In this document: piece after piece, positions 8,892 to 17,638 of the stretch
Layout: every line of letters starts with the position of its first letter
Position numbering within the stretch: position 1 is the stretch's first letter
NCBI RefSeq assembly: GCF_013375035.1
Contig: NZ_CP056032.1
Span: forward strand, 852,001 to 916,000
Direction of reading: 5' to 3'
From: Spirosoma sp. KUDC1026
GTDB lineage: Bacteria > Bacteroidota > Bacteroidia > Cytophagales > Spirosomataceae
DNA length: 64,000 bases
Notes under the pieces: generated by a model
Databases searched by the model: none
What the model was told of the DNA's origin: nothing
Seen by the model: only the letters and a program-made list of their open reading frames with translations
Translations under genes and position numbers: made by a program

Positions 8892-9791
8892 ATGGCTACT
8901 AAAAAACAAGCGACGTTTTCGAGCAAGCTATTCCGGTATGACGGCAAAAAACCATTTTCGGGAGCCGACACACCAACGCTGATTGATTCATTTTATAAAA
9001 GCGAAGCCGACTTCAACCAGCAACTAGATGATTTATCGGCCCGGATGGACCAGGCCCAGAACGTAATGCATGCCCACGGCGAATATGGCCTGCTGGTCGT
9101 TTTTCAGGCGATGGATGCAGCCGGGAAAGACAGTAGTATCCGGCGGGTATTTCGGGGCGTAAATCCGTCGCGGTTTCAGATGGCACCCTTCAAAAAGCCG
9201 GAGAAAGAAGACCTGAAACACGACTTTCTCTGGCGGTTCTGGCAGGAGCTTCCCGAACGAGGCAACATCGGTGTATTCAACCGGTCGTATTACGAAGAAG
9301 TGCTGGCGTTACGGGTGCATCCCGACCGCCTGCGCGAACAGTTAATCCCGGAAAATCTGCTCCCCGATGATAACGAAGTGCTCTGGCAGCAGCGTTTCGG
9401 AGATATTGTTCATTTTGAGGACTACCTGTACCGCAATGGTTTCCCGATCATCAAGTTTTACCTCCACGTCGACAAAAAGGAGCAGGGAAAACGACTCATT
9501 GCCCGGCTGGAAGACGGCGAAAAACAGTGGAAGCTCAGCGAAAATGATCTGAAAGAGCGGGAGTTCTGGCCGGAGTATATGCAGGCCTATGAAGATACGA
9601 TCAACGAAACAGCCACCGCTAACTGTCCCTGGTACGTTATTCCCAGTGACGACCGGACCAATCAGCAGCTAATTATTGCCCGTATTCTGACAGAGTGGCT
9701 GGAATCGTTGCCCGTCGAGTTTCCTAAAACGGAAGCCAAAGAAGCCCAAAAGCAGATCGCTGAGATTAGGAAGCAGGACGCCGACTCATAG
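8892..9791 (+). CDS. ppk2: Polyphosphate kinase 2, class III type (copy 2)
   Basis: A tandem paralogue of the preceding gene with the same landmarks: FQAMDAAGKDSS (Walker A, with Ser-Ser replacing Gly-Thr after the Asp), GVFNRSYYEE, FYLHVDKKEQGKR and CPWYVIPSDDR. At 299 residues it has normal length. The two proteins are clearly diverged rather than a recent duplication (many substitutions outside motifs), so they may have different nucleotide preferences (AMP versus ADP) or form a heteromer. Cytoplasmic. Confidence 0.92.
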   Translation: MATKKQATFSSKLFRYDGKKPFSGADTPTLIDSFYKSEADFNQQLDDLSARMDQAQNVMHAHGEYGLLVVFQAMDAAGKDSSIRRVFRGVNPSRFQMAPFKKPEKEDLKHDFLWRFWQELPERGNIGVFNRSYYEEVLALRVHPDRLREQLIPENLLPDDNEVLWQQRFGDIVHFEDYLYRNGFPIIKFYLHVDKKEQGKRLIARLEDGEKQWKLSENDLKEREFWPEYMQAYEDTINETATANCPWYVIPSDDRTNQQLIIARILTEWLESLPVEFPKTEAKEAQKQIAEIRKQDADS

Positions 9792-9855
9792 AATACCTTG
9801 GCTTGTCTCCCTGACCATTCATCCATTTGTTAACTGGCTCGAAAGCGCTTGTCCG

Positions 9856-9863
9856 TAGCTTTG
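9856..9863 (+). promoter_or_regulatory. Bacteroidota -7 element TAGCTTTG
   Basis: An exact TAnnTTTG match 18 bp before the ATG at 9882. A TTTG at 9826-9829 is 26 bp upstream, longer than the usual 17-23. It argues that translation of the receptor starts at 9882 and not at the in-frame TTG at 9849, which lies upstream of the promoter element. Confidence 0.5.
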
Positions 9864-9881
9864 CGCCATAATACAGATTGG

Positions 9882-12254
9882 ATGAGAAATATTATAGTAC
9901 TAGGACTGCTGTTGCTGATCGGAACTAAAGTGATGGCACAAACAACGCAGCGAACCATCAGCGGCTACGTAAAAGATGCGGCCGATGGCGAAGGATTAAT
10001 CGGCGTATCGGTGTACGTGCGGGAAGCTAAAACCGGTACAGTGACCAACAACTATGGCTTCTTCTCCGTGACTGTTCCAGCGGGGACTTACACCCTCAGT
10101 ATTACGTATGTAGGATACGCTGCGCAGACAAAGGCTGTGACTTTGGCCGACCAGAACGTACGGTTGAACGTCGAGCTCCAGGAAGAAGGCAAACAATTGC
10201 AGGAGGTGATTGTGTCCACTCGTCGCGAGGACGATAACGTCAAGAATATCGAAATGAGCGTCAACCGGATTGACGTAAAAACCCTGCAACGGATTCCGGC
10301 CCTGCTGGGCGAGGTTGATGTCGTGCGTAGCATACAGCTCCTGCCGGGCGTATCGACGGTAGGTGAGGGAGCAACGGGCTTCAATGTGCGGGGCGGCAGT
10401 ATAGACCAGAATCTGGTGCTGATGGACGAAGCGCCCGTTTATAACTCATCCCATTTGTTTGGCTTCTTCTCGGTCTTTAACCCCGATGCGGTCAAGGACG
10501 TGAAGCTCATAAAAGGCGGAATTCCGGCCAATTATGGTGGCCGGGTGTCGTCAATTCTGGATGTGCGGCTAAAAGAGGGAAATACTAAGAAAGGTGAGCT
10601 GAATGGCGGTATCGGTCTGATCTTTAGTAGGCTGTCTTACGAACGGCCCATGTTCAAGGGAAAAGGCTCGTTCATTATCGCGGGTCGCCGATCGTACGCC
10701 GATATTTTAGCGCAACCCTTTCTCAATAAAGATTTACGGGGCTCCCGGTTTTACTTCTACGACCTGACGCTCAAAGGTAACTACCAGCTCAACGACAAGA
10801 ACACACTGTATTTGTCCGGTTACCTGGGTCGGGATGTGTTCGGGGCTGACTTTGGCTTCAACTGGGGCAACACGACCCTGTCGACCCGCTGGAACCACGT
10901 TTTCAGTGACAAGCTATTTCTGAACACAACGGCCTATTACAGTAACTATGACTACTCGCTCGACAGTGATCTGAAGGGGAAACAGCCTGGCGACTTTTTC
11001 CGGACCAACTCGCGCATCATCGACTACAGCCTGAAGCCGGACTTTACGCTCTTTCTCGGTAAAAACACCATTACATTTGGTGGGCAGAGTATTCTGCACA
11101 ATTTTCAGCCGGGAACCGCTACGGCCGCCAGCGCGGGCTCAGTTCGCACGTTTGGGCTGGCAAACAAATACGCGCTGGAGAATGCGCTTTACGTAGGGAA
11201 TGAGCAGCAGCTAACGCCGAAGCTACAATTGCAGTACGGGCTTCGTTATTCGCTGTTCAACTACATCGGCACCGGCGAGGCTTATACATTAGCCGCCGAC
11301 GTACCGGCCGGCCAGACCCGCCCGGTTACGGCCATACGAACGTATAGTCGGGGTGAAAACATCCAGACGTACGGTAACTGGGAACCCCGTTTTTCGGCGA
11401 AATATGAACTGGGCGGCAACAGCTCGCTGAAAGTTAGTTACAACCGGCTGGCGCAGTACATTCACCTGATTTCGAATACGACGGCGTCGACACCTCTGGA
11501 CGTCTGGACGCCATCGACCAACAATATCAAACCGCAGCTCGCTGACCAGGTTGCCGGTGGGTATTTCAAAAACTTTGGTAAGCGGGGGAGTGAATTTGAA
11601 GCGTCGGTAGAGGTGTATTACAAGTGGTTCCAGAACCAGATTGATTACATTGATGGCGCAAACCTAATCCTGAACCGTTACTTGGAAAGCGACCTGCTGC
11701 CCGGAAAAGGCCGGGCTTACGGAGCCGAGTTTTTTCTGAAACGAACGACGGGTGTCGTAAACGGCTGGGTTAGTTATACGCTGGCTAAAACGGAGCGGCA
11801 GGTAGAGGGTATCAACGGGGGAAACTGGTATCCAACCCGCTTCGATAAGCGGCATACGCTGACCTCGGTGTTGTTGTTCGATCCTCCTAATGCTAAACGC
11901 TGGAATTTCTCCGCGACGTTCACGCTGGCCAGCGGTACGCCCGCTACGTTCCCGACGAACCGGTTTGAGTTTCAAGGCTATGTGCCGCCCCAGAACGTGG
12001 GCAACACCCGGAATAACTACCGGATTCCTCCCTACCACCGGCTCGATCTGGCAGCTACGCTGCAGGGGCGGAAACGTACCGGCAAACGCAAAGACGACAA
12101 CTGGGTTTTCTCGGTGTACAATGTCTACGCCCGCAAGAATCCGTTCTCGGTATATTTTCAGCCGAACGCCGACAACCCACGGATTACGCAGGCGATTCGT
12201 TACTCGGTATTTGCTACGGCCATTCCCTCTGTTACTTACAATTTCAAGTTCTGA
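9882..12254 (+). CDS. TonB-dependent receptor with carboxypeptidase-regulatory-like domain
   Basis: Outer-membrane TonB-gated transporter of 790 residues. The start is set at ATG 9882, which gives a clean signal peptide (MRNIIVLGLLLLIGTKVMAQ). Domains: CarboxypepD_reg-like beta-sandwich (about residues 23-105, ISGYVKDAADGEGLIGVSVYV), plug domain (about 120-235, with FNVRGGSIDQNLVLMDEAPVYN and GGIPANYGGRVSSILDV), then the 22-strand barrel to the C-terminus ending YNFKF with a terminal Phe. It is followed 13 nt later by a DUF4249 lipoprotein, a pairing common in Cytophagales. The substrate is unknown; a SusD partner is absent, so this is not a classical polysaccharide-utilisation locus. Confidence 0.93.
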   Translation: MRNIIVLGLLLLIGTKVMAQTTQRTISGYVKDAADGEGLIGVSVYVREAKTGTVTNNYGFFSVTVPAGTYTLSITYVGYAAQTKAVTLADQNVRLNVELQEEGKQLQEVIVSTRREDDNVKNIEMSVNRIDVKTLQRIPALLGEVDVVRSIQLLPGVSTVGEGATGFNVRGGSIDQNLVLMDEAPVYNSSHLFGFFSVFNPDAVKDVKLIKGGIPANYGGRVSSILDVRLKEGNTKKGELNGGIGLIFSRLSYERPMFKGKGSFIIAGRRSYADILAQPFLNKDLRGSRFYFYDLTLKGNYQLNDKNTLYLSGYLGRDVFGADFGFNWGNTTLSTRWNHVFSDKLFLNTTAYYSNYDYSLDSDLKGKQPGDFFRTNSRIIDYSLKPDFTLFLGKNTITFGGQSILHNFQPGTATAASAGSVRTFGLANKYALENALYVGNEQQLTPKLQLQYGLRYSLFNYIGTGEAYTLAADVPAGQTRPVTAIRTYSRGENIQTYGNWEPRFSAKYELGGNSSLKVSYNRLAQYIHLISNTTASTPLDVWTPSTNNIKPQLADQVAGGYFKNFGKRGSEFEASVEVYYKWFQNQIDYIDGANLILNRYLESDLLPGKGRAYGAEFFLKRTTGVVNGWVSYTLAKTERQVEGINGGNWYPTRFDKRHTLTSVLLFDPPNAKRWNFSATFTLASGTPATFPTNRFEFQGYVPPQNVGNTRNNYRIPPYHRLDLAATLQGRKRTGKRKDDNWVFSVYNVYARKNPFSVYFQPNADNPRITQAIRYSVFATAIPSVTYNFKF

Positions 12255-12267
12255 CGAACGCTTCGTT

Positions 12268-13164
12268 ATGAAAGTATTTAAATTGGTTACCGGGCTGATT
12301 CTAGTGCTGACCGGCATTAGCAGCTGCACCACGGTCATTGATGCTACCCTGGACGAAGGCCCCTCGCAACTGTCGGTAGATGGGCTTATTACCGATCAAC
12401 CGGGCCCGCAGACAATTCGCCTGACACAGACGGCCGCTTATTTCAATAACAGCCGCCCTCCCATTGTATCAGGTGCTACGGTTGTGGTAGCCGACGATCG
12501 GGGAAATCGCTATAATTTCACGGACCCCGACAACGACGGGTACTATATCTGGTCGGGCAGCGCTACCGATACACTGGGGCACGTTGGCCGGACCTACAGC
12601 CTAAGTATTTCGTTCGGCAGTGAAAATTATGGGGCCAGCGGCCGAATGAACCGCGTGCCGACGATCGACTCGCTGGTATTCCGAAAGGATAATATAAATC
12701 CTATCTCAAATCTGGAAGGGTACCGGGCGGAATTTTACGCCAACGATCTGCCGGGTGGAATGGATTATTACCGCATCCGATATTTCCGGAACGATACGCT
12801 GCAAAATAAAACCCGGGATATCAGAACGGTACAGGATGCTGCGTTCCAGGGGAGCGCCGACACGGATGGACTGCTGTTCATCCGGCCCCTGCGTCAGTCG
12901 GTAAATCCGGATAGCCTATATAAACTAAATGACCGGGTTCGGGTCGAAATTCAATCGCTGACGCCCGATGCGTTTACGTTCTGGCAGTTGCTCCGTACCG
13001 AGTTGGGTAACGGTGGTCTATTCGCGACGCCCCCGACCAACGTACCCACCAACATTATCAACGCAAATCCGAACGGTCGTAAAGCAACCGGATTCTTCCA
13101 GGTATCGGCCGTACGTAGCCGCCAGGCGCGAGTCATCGCACAAAACATACGTCCGTCGGAATAA
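12268..13164 (+). CDS. DUF4249 lipoprotein
   Basis: A 298-residue protein beginning at ATG 12268 with a lipoprotein signal (MKVFKLVTGLILVLTGISSC; lipobox Cys at residue 20). The frame is open further upstream inside the receptor gene, but that extension is not coding. The body matches the DUF4249 pattern: EGPSQLSVDGLITDQPGPQTIRL near the start, a beta-rich domain with TVVVADDRGNRYNF, and the middle SLVFRKDNI. Members of this family usually sit beside TonB receptors; the function is unknown and probably a surface accessory. The 13-nt gap indicates one operon with the receptor. Confidence 0.85.
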   Translation: MKVFKLVTGLILVLTGISSCTTVIDATLDEGPSQLSVDGLITDQPGPQTIRLTQTAAYFNNSRPPIVSGATVVVADDRGNRYNFTDPDNDGYYIWSGSATDTLGHVGRTYSLSISFGSENYGASGRMNRVPTIDSLVFRKDNINPISNLEGYRAEFYANDLPGGMDYYRIRYFRNDTLQNKTRDIRTVQDAAFQGSADTDGLLFIRPLRQSVNPDSLYKLNDRVRVEIQSLTPDAFTFWQLLRTELGNGGLFATPPTNVPTNIINANPNGRKATGFFQVSAVRSRQARVIAQNIRPSE

Positions 13165-13196
13165 ATTTGGTCAGGCCAGGTCTAGTCCGAGCCAAA

Positions 13197-14741
13197 CTAT
13201 ACCTGATTGCTCTGCACTGGCTTTTGGCCCCGGTTACGGAAGCGGGCCAGCGCGGGCTGGAACGTATCGCGTTCGATAAACAGGATGGCAACAAAAAATA
13301 AACCCAATATGGCCATGTGGACGGGAATGGATACCCACAGGTTGGCGATAGGAAATTGCATTGACAGATAAATCAACAGGCCCGCACTAACGACGTACCC
13401 AATCGCCGACTTGAGGTGATAGGGTACAGGGTAGTATTTCTCGCCGAGCACGTAGCAGAGGGTCATCATCACGAAACTGGATAAAAGAAAAGCTACCGCA
13501 CAGCCCATGTAACCCATCAGGGGAATCAACAGAATATTCAGGCCAATGGTGACAGCCGCGCCGATGATCGTAATCAGGGTACCGAACTGCGTCTTGTCGC
13601 TGAGTTTGAACCAGAATGAGATGTTATAATATACGCCTAGAAACAGGTTCGCCAGCAGCAATAAAGGGACGATGGGGAGACCCGGCCGGTACGATTTGGA
13701 AACCAGTAAGCCTACTACGTCGAGGTTTAAACTGACGGCGACCCAAATCAGGACGCAGGCAATGATGAACCACTTTGTTACGTCGGCGAGAAGCTTCGGG
13801 GAATTTTTGTCTTCGGCCCTCGAGAAAAAGAACGGATCGGCCGCGAATTTAAACGACTGAATGACCAGCGCCATAAAGACAGACAGTTTCAGGCAATTAC
13901 CATAAATACCCAGCGCGTCTTTGCTGGTCAGGCCGGGGTAGAATCCGTCGGGAAGCCAGTATTGCAGAAATAGCCGGTCGGTCATGGAATTGACCAGACC
14001 GGCCAGACTCGTCAGCATCAGAGGAAAAGCGTATGCCAGCATGACCCGCACTTCGGCCGGTTTGAGCCGGAATTTGAAGCCGGTAAAGGCATCGCGCAGC
14101 AGTACGAAATAAGTCAGGTTGCCAATCAGGTTGGCCAGGATAATGTAACCCGGTCCGATGCTGGGGTAATAGATCAGATCGATAATTGGTTTGAGGGCGG
14201 TAAGGTACTTGCCGTTGTACACGTCCCGGCAGAAAACCAGGAAGAACACGTTGAGCAACACAACCAGCACAATGTTGGTAATCTTGGCCTGCACAAAGCG
14301 TCGGGCCTTGTTTTCCACTCGCAACCGGGCGAAGGGAATAGCCATGATGGCGTCGATAGCAACGATCAACGCAACCCAGATGATGGATAATTCCTGACCG
14401 GGGTAGTTCATCCAGTCAACCAATTGGGGTGTCAGAATGATGATGAGCGACGTGAAAAACAGGCTGACGACCGTGACAATGCTGAGAGTTTCACTAAACA
14501 CCTGCAACCGATTATCGGGACGACGGGCGGCAAAGCGGAAGAAAGCCGTTTCCAGACCCAGCGTGTAGATGGCCAGCAGAATGGCTACCCAGCTGTAGAG
14601 CTCTACATTGGAGGCCATCTTTTCAGGCCGGGTAAAGACATAGGTCTGTAAGGGAACCAGCACGAAGTTGAGCATCCGCCCCAGAATAGTGCTGATGCCA
14701 TACAGCGCCGTATCGCTGGCCAGTTTTTTAAAGGTACTCAT
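13197..14741 (-). CDS. Lipopolysaccharide/polysaccharide flippase (Wzx-like, MOP superfamily)
   Basis: A 514-residue inner-membrane protein with about 12-14 hydrophobic segments spread evenly through its length. It begins MSTFKKLASDTALYGISTILGRMLNFVLVPLQTY, the usual opening of Bacteroidota polysaccharide flippases, and ends in a basic cytoplasmic tail. It is expected to move lipid-linked oligosaccharides across the inner membrane. No glycosyltransferases are adjacent, so the glycan is unknown. It is convergent with the DUF4249 gene (32 nt between stops) and divergent from purH. Confidence 0.88.
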   Translation of the reverse strand: MSTFKKLASDTALYGISTILGRMLNFVLVPLQTYVFTRPEKMASNVELYSWVAILLAIYTLGLETAFFRFAARRPDNRLQVFSETLSIVTVVSLFFTSLIIILTPQLVDWMNYPGQELSIIWVALIVAIDAIMAIPFARLRVENKARRFVQAKITNIVLVVLLNVFFLVFCRDVYNGKYLTALKPIIDLIYYPSIGPGYIILANLIGNLTYFVLLRDAFTGFKFRLKPAEVRVMLAYAFPLMLTSLAGLVNSMTDRLFLQYWLPDGFYPGLTSKDALGIYGNCLKLSVFMALVIQSFKFAADPFFFSRAEDKNSPKLLADVTKWFIIACVLIWVAVSLNLDVVGLLVSKSYRPGLPIVPLLLLANLFLGVYYNISFWFKLSDKTQFGTLITIIGAAVTIGLNILLIPLMGYMGCAVAFLLSSFVMMTLCYVLGEKYYPVPYHLKSAIGYVVSAGLLIYLSMQFPIANLWVSIPVHMAILGLFFVAILFIERDTFQPALARFRNRGQKPVQSNQV

Positions 14742-14794
14742 CGAGAGAGAAAATGCCCGTTGTGGTTCAGGCTGACAAAGTTAAGACCTTTGGT

Positions 14795-14802
14795 TATCTT
14801 TG
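14795..14802 (+). promoter_or_regulatory. Bacteroidota -7 element TATCTTTG before purH
   Basis: An exact TAnnTTTG match 100 bp upstream of the purH ATG chosen here. A start at the far upstream ATG 14753 would lie before this element, which supports the shorter protein. No clear -33 box. Confidence 0.45.
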
Positions 14803-14902
14803 CGGCTTCATTGGCGGCCGGACGGTCGCTGACCTAGTAAACTTGCTCACCAACGTAACCAATCCACGCGCTAGTCTTGTCGGCGCGGCTGGTTTAGATC
14901 GC

Positions 14903-16450
14903 ATGGCACTTAAAATTTCCTCCGCGCTGATTTCCGTCTACTACAAAGATGGTCTTGAGCCGTTAGTCCAACTGCTGCATCAGCAGGGTGTAAAACTGTA
15001 TTCGACGGGTGGTACCCAGACCTTCATCGAGCAACTGGGCATTCCAGTTACGGCCGTTGAAGACATTACGGGCTACCCATCCATCTTCGGTGGTCGCGTA
15101 AAAACGCTGCACCCGGCCGTTATGGGTGGTATTCTGTACCGGCGTGAATTGCCCGAAGATCTGGCGCAGGCCAAACGACACAACATTCCGCCCATCGATC
15201 TGGTCGTTGTTGATCTGTACCCGTTTGAAGAAACCGTCGCGTCGGGCGCGTCGGATGAGGACGTTATCGAGAAAATCGACATTGGTGGTATTTCCCTGAT
15301 CCGGGCCGCTGCCAAAAACCATAAAGACGTACTGATCGTCTCGTCGCGGGATCAATACGCCGACGTTGTTACGTTACTGACCGAAAAAGAAGGCAGCACT
15401 GATCTGTCCGACCGTCGTCAGTATGCCGGCAAGGCCTTCGCCGTTACGTCGCACTACGACACCGCTATCCAAAGCTATTTCGCACAGGAGCAGGCCGCAC
15501 CTGCTGGCTCAGAGTCGACAGACGTTACTGATTTCAAATCACTACCTACCAATCACCTGCGTTACGGCGAGAACCCGCACCAGCAGGCTACGTTCTACGG
15601 CAATCTGGACGCCATGTTCGACAAACTACATGGTAAAGAACTGTCGTACAACAATTTGGTCGATGTAGACGCCTGTGTGGGCCTGATCGACGAATTTACA
15701 GACGAATCGGCGGCTTTCGCGATCATCAAACACACCAACGCCTGCGGTATCGCGACGGCTCCTACGGCGAAAGAAGCGTATTTAAATGCGCTTTCCTGCG
15801 ATCCAGTATCGGCTTTTGGTGGGGTAGTGATCACGAATAAACCAGTCGATCTGGAAACGGCGGAGGAACTAAACAAGCTGTTCATGGAAATCCTGATTGC
15901 GCCCGAGTACGCCCCCGAAGCGCTGGAACTGCTGAAGTCAAAGAAGAACCGGATTCTGCTGAAACGGAACGCCATTGCCCTGCCAGGTATCATGTTCAAG
16001 ACGATTTTGAACGGCGTGCTGGAGCAGGATAAAGACAACGCGACCGAAACGGCCAGCCAGTTCACAACCGTTACGGAGAAAGCGCCAACCGATAGCGAGG
16101 TTCGGGCATTGGAGTTTGCACTGAAAGTATGCAAACACACTAAATCGAACACCATCATCCTGGCTAAGGAAGGCCAGTTACTGGCGAGTGGTGTTGGACA
16201 AACGTCACGTGTGGATGCCTTGCGGCAGGCCATTGAAAAAGCGGGTTCGTTCGGTTTCGACCTGAACGGGGCTGTGATGGCGTCGGATGCGTTCTTCCCC
16301 TTCCCCGACTGCGTGGAGATTGCGGGCAACGCGGGTATCACGGCGGTGGTGCAACCCGGCGGCTCTATCCGGGATAAAGATTCGATTGAGTATTGCAACC
16401 AGCACGGGCTGGCGATGGTAACGACGGGCGTTCGGCACTTTAAGCACTAA
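14903..16450 (+). CDS. purH: Bifunctional AICAR formyltransferase / IMP cyclohydrolase
   Basis: Last two steps of purine synthesis: AICAR to FAICAR to IMP. The frame is open from 14753, but the extra 50 residues are unlike PurH and a -7 promoter element lies inside them. ATG 14903 gives the standard start MALKISSALISVYYKDGLEPL. The IMP cyclohydrolase (MGS-like) domain covers about residues 1-190, with STGGTQTF and GGRVKTLHPAVMGGIL. The transformylase domain follows, with LRYGENPHQQATFYG, KHTNACG, SDAFFPFPDCVEIAG and QPGGSIRD. About 515 residues is normal. The stop TAA overlaps the plsC ATG by one base. Confidence 0.95.
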   Translation: MALKISSALISVYYKDGLEPLVQLLHQQGVKLYSTGGTQTFIEQLGIPVTAVEDITGYPSIFGGRVKTLHPAVMGGILYRRELPEDLAQAKRHNIPPIDLVVVDLYPFEETVASGASDEDVIEKIDIGGISLIRAAAKNHKDVLIVSSRDQYADVVTLLTEKEGSTDLSDRRQYAGKAFAVTSHYDTAIQSYFAQEQAAPAGSESTDVTDFKSLPTNHLRYGENPHQQATFYGNLDAMFDKLHGKELSYNNLVDVDACVGLIDEFTDESAAFAIIKHTNACGIATAPTAKEAYLNALSCDPVSAFGGVVITNKPVDLETAEELNKLFMEILIAPEYAPEALELLKSKKNRILLKRNAIALPGIMFKTILNGVLEQDKDNATETASQFTTVTEKAPTDSEVRALEFALKVCKHTKSNTIILAKEGQLLASGVGQTSRVDALRQAIEKAGSFGFDLNGAVMASDAFFPFPDCVEIAGNAGITAVVQPGGSIRDKDSIEYCNQHGLAMVTTGVRHFKH

Positions 16451-17184
16451 TGCAACTCCTGTACACCGGCTGGTGCGCGTTCTGGTTCATTACGTTGTAT
16501 TTGATCCTGTTTCCCCTACAGTTCATCTGTCTGCAACGGGAGAGCTGGAAGCCAGCTGCGCATAAGATCAACGCCATCTGGGGGCGGTTGTTTTTTGCTG
16601 TCGCGGGTATACCTATTCACGTAGACTACCGCTTTCGGATCGATCCGAAAGCGGTGTACGTGTTTTGTGCCAATCACTTTTCGTACATGGACATTGCTGT
16701 GATGGGGGTGATTGTGGATAATTATTTTGCCTTTATCGGTAAAAGCGAAACCAAGCGTATTCCGCTGCTGGGGTATATGTTCGCCAAACTGCACGTTCAG
16801 GTGGATCGGGCGCAGGCCAAAAGTCGGGCGTACTCGCTGACGAAAAGCATCCGGACGCTGGCTGGTGGACGTAGTATTATGATTTATCCGGAAGGAGGAA
16901 TTAAGCCACAGGAGGAAGGAACGCCCCAGTTGCACCCATTCAAAGACGGTGCGTTTATCATGGCGATTCAGCAACAGGTACCCATCGTGCCGATTACGTT
17001 GTTGAGTAATTACAAGATCCTGCCGGATAAGTCGCCGGTTCGGCTGCATCGCCACGCGCTCCGGGCCGTCGTGCACGAACCCATAGCCACCACCGGTATG
17101 ACCCAGGACGATATCGAACGGTTAAAGGAAGCAACATACAAGGTTATAAGTAACGAACTAAAGAGTGAAAGAGCGAAAGAATGA
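16450..17184 (+). CDS. plsC: 1-acyl-sn-glycerol-3-phosphate acyltransferase
   Basis: Acylates lysophosphatidic acid to phosphatidic acid at the inner membrane. It has the acyltransferase motif NHFSYMD (H-x4-D, about residues 76-82), a second block with GKSETKRIP, the YPEGG motif (about 151-155) and the VPIVPIT block. The N-terminus is hydrophobic (LLYTGWCAFWFITLYLILFPLQF). At 244 residues the length is normal. It is translationally coupled to purH (TAATG). Its last ten or so codons and its stop codon form the left arm of an octamer-repeat hairpin, so the C-terminus (LKSERAKE) is encoded by repeat DNA. Confidence 0.93.
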   Translation: MQLLYTGWCAFWFITLYLILFPLQFICLQRESWKPAAHKINAIWGRLFFAVAGIPIHVDYRFRIDPKAVYVFCANHFSYMDIAVMGVIVDNYFAFIGKSETKRIPLLGYMFAKLHVQVDRAQAKSRAYSLTKSIRTLAGGRSIMIYPEGGIKPQEEGTPQLHPFKDGAFIMAIQQQVPIVPITLLSNYKILPDKSPVRLHRHALRAVVHEPIATTGMTQDDIERLKEATYKVISNELKSERAKE

Positions 17185-17253
17185 AAGAGTAATATCTCGG
17201 GAATAAGCTCCCGCATTACTCATTCACTCATTCACTCATTCACTCATTCACTC
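17161..17253 (+). repeat. Octamer-repeat hairpin, element A (plsC-gatC spacer)
   Basis: The right arm holds four perfect tandem copies of ATTCACTC (17222-17253) preceded by ATTACTC. The left arm 17161-17193 is a degenerate inverse of the same unit, pairing at 27 of 33 positions. A small inner stem CGGGA/TCCCG (17198-17202, 17209-17213) caps it. The left arm overlaps the end of plsC, and the right arm ends 3 nt before the gatC ATG. Related to the repeats at 43974 and 63289. Confidence 0.85.
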
Positions 17254-17256
17254 AAT

Positions 17257-17544
17257 ATGAAGGTCGATCAGGAAACGCTGCACAAAATTGCTCACCTCGC
17301 CCGGCTGAACGTCCGGCCGGAGGAAGAAGCCGAACTGCTCAACAGCCTCAATGGCGTGCTTGACTGGATGGAACAGCTCAACGAGGTTGACACGACCGGT
17401 GTTGAACCGCTGACCCACATCTCCGCAGAAACGAACGTACTGCGCGACGATCGGGTGGCGCAGCACCTGCCCCGCGAGCAGGCGTTGGCTAACGCTCCCC
17501 AGCACGACGAACAGTTCTTCGAAGTGCCCAAGGTGCTGGAGTAG
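17257..17544 (+). CDS. gatC: Aspartyl/glutamyl-tRNA amidotransferase subunit C
   Basis: Small subunit of the GatCAB complex that converts Glu-tRNA(Gln) and Asp-tRNA(Asn) to the amidated forms. At 95 residues it matches the family throughout: MKVDQETLHKIAHLARLNVRPEEE, LNGVLDWMEQLNEVDTTGVEPLTH, LRDDRV and the C-terminal FFEVPKVLE. The start codon follows an ATTCACTC repeat array after 3 nt, so no Shine-Dalgarno is present; the 5' region is repeat sequence. gatA and gatB are not in the window. Followed by a strong terminator. Confidence 0.95.
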   Translation: MKVDQETLHKIAHLARLNVRPEEEAELLNSLNGVLDWMEQLNEVDTTGVEPLTHISAETNVLRDDRVAQHLPREQALANAPQHDEQFFEVPKVLE

Positions 17545-17570
17545 GACTCAGTTAGGATAGAATACGTAAG

Positions 17571-17627
17571 GTTCTAAGCAGAACAGCCCCGATGACGTTA
17601 CGTCATCGGGGCTGTTCTGCTTAGAAC
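17571..17627. terminator. 27-bp perfect hairpin between convergent genes
   Basis: Arms 17571-17597 and 17601-17627 are exact reverse complements with a 3-nt loop (TTA). It lies between the gatC stop and the stop of the convergent esterase gene, so it can serve both. The stem is unusually long for a terminator. Confidence 0.85.
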
Positions 17628-17638
17628 TAACTGTACCG

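Noticed and set aside
11664-12338. Open frame opposite the end of the TonB receptor and start of DUF4249
   Set aside because: Overlaps two convincing genes of the other strand.
15595-16398. Long open frame on the minus strand inside purH (267 codons)
   Set aside because: Lies entirely opposite a strongly conserved purH; composition is antisense-like and no domain is recognisable.
17217-17253. ATTCACTC tandem array as a CRISPR-like array
   Set aside because: Units are 8 nt and directly tandem without spacers; there are no cas genes.
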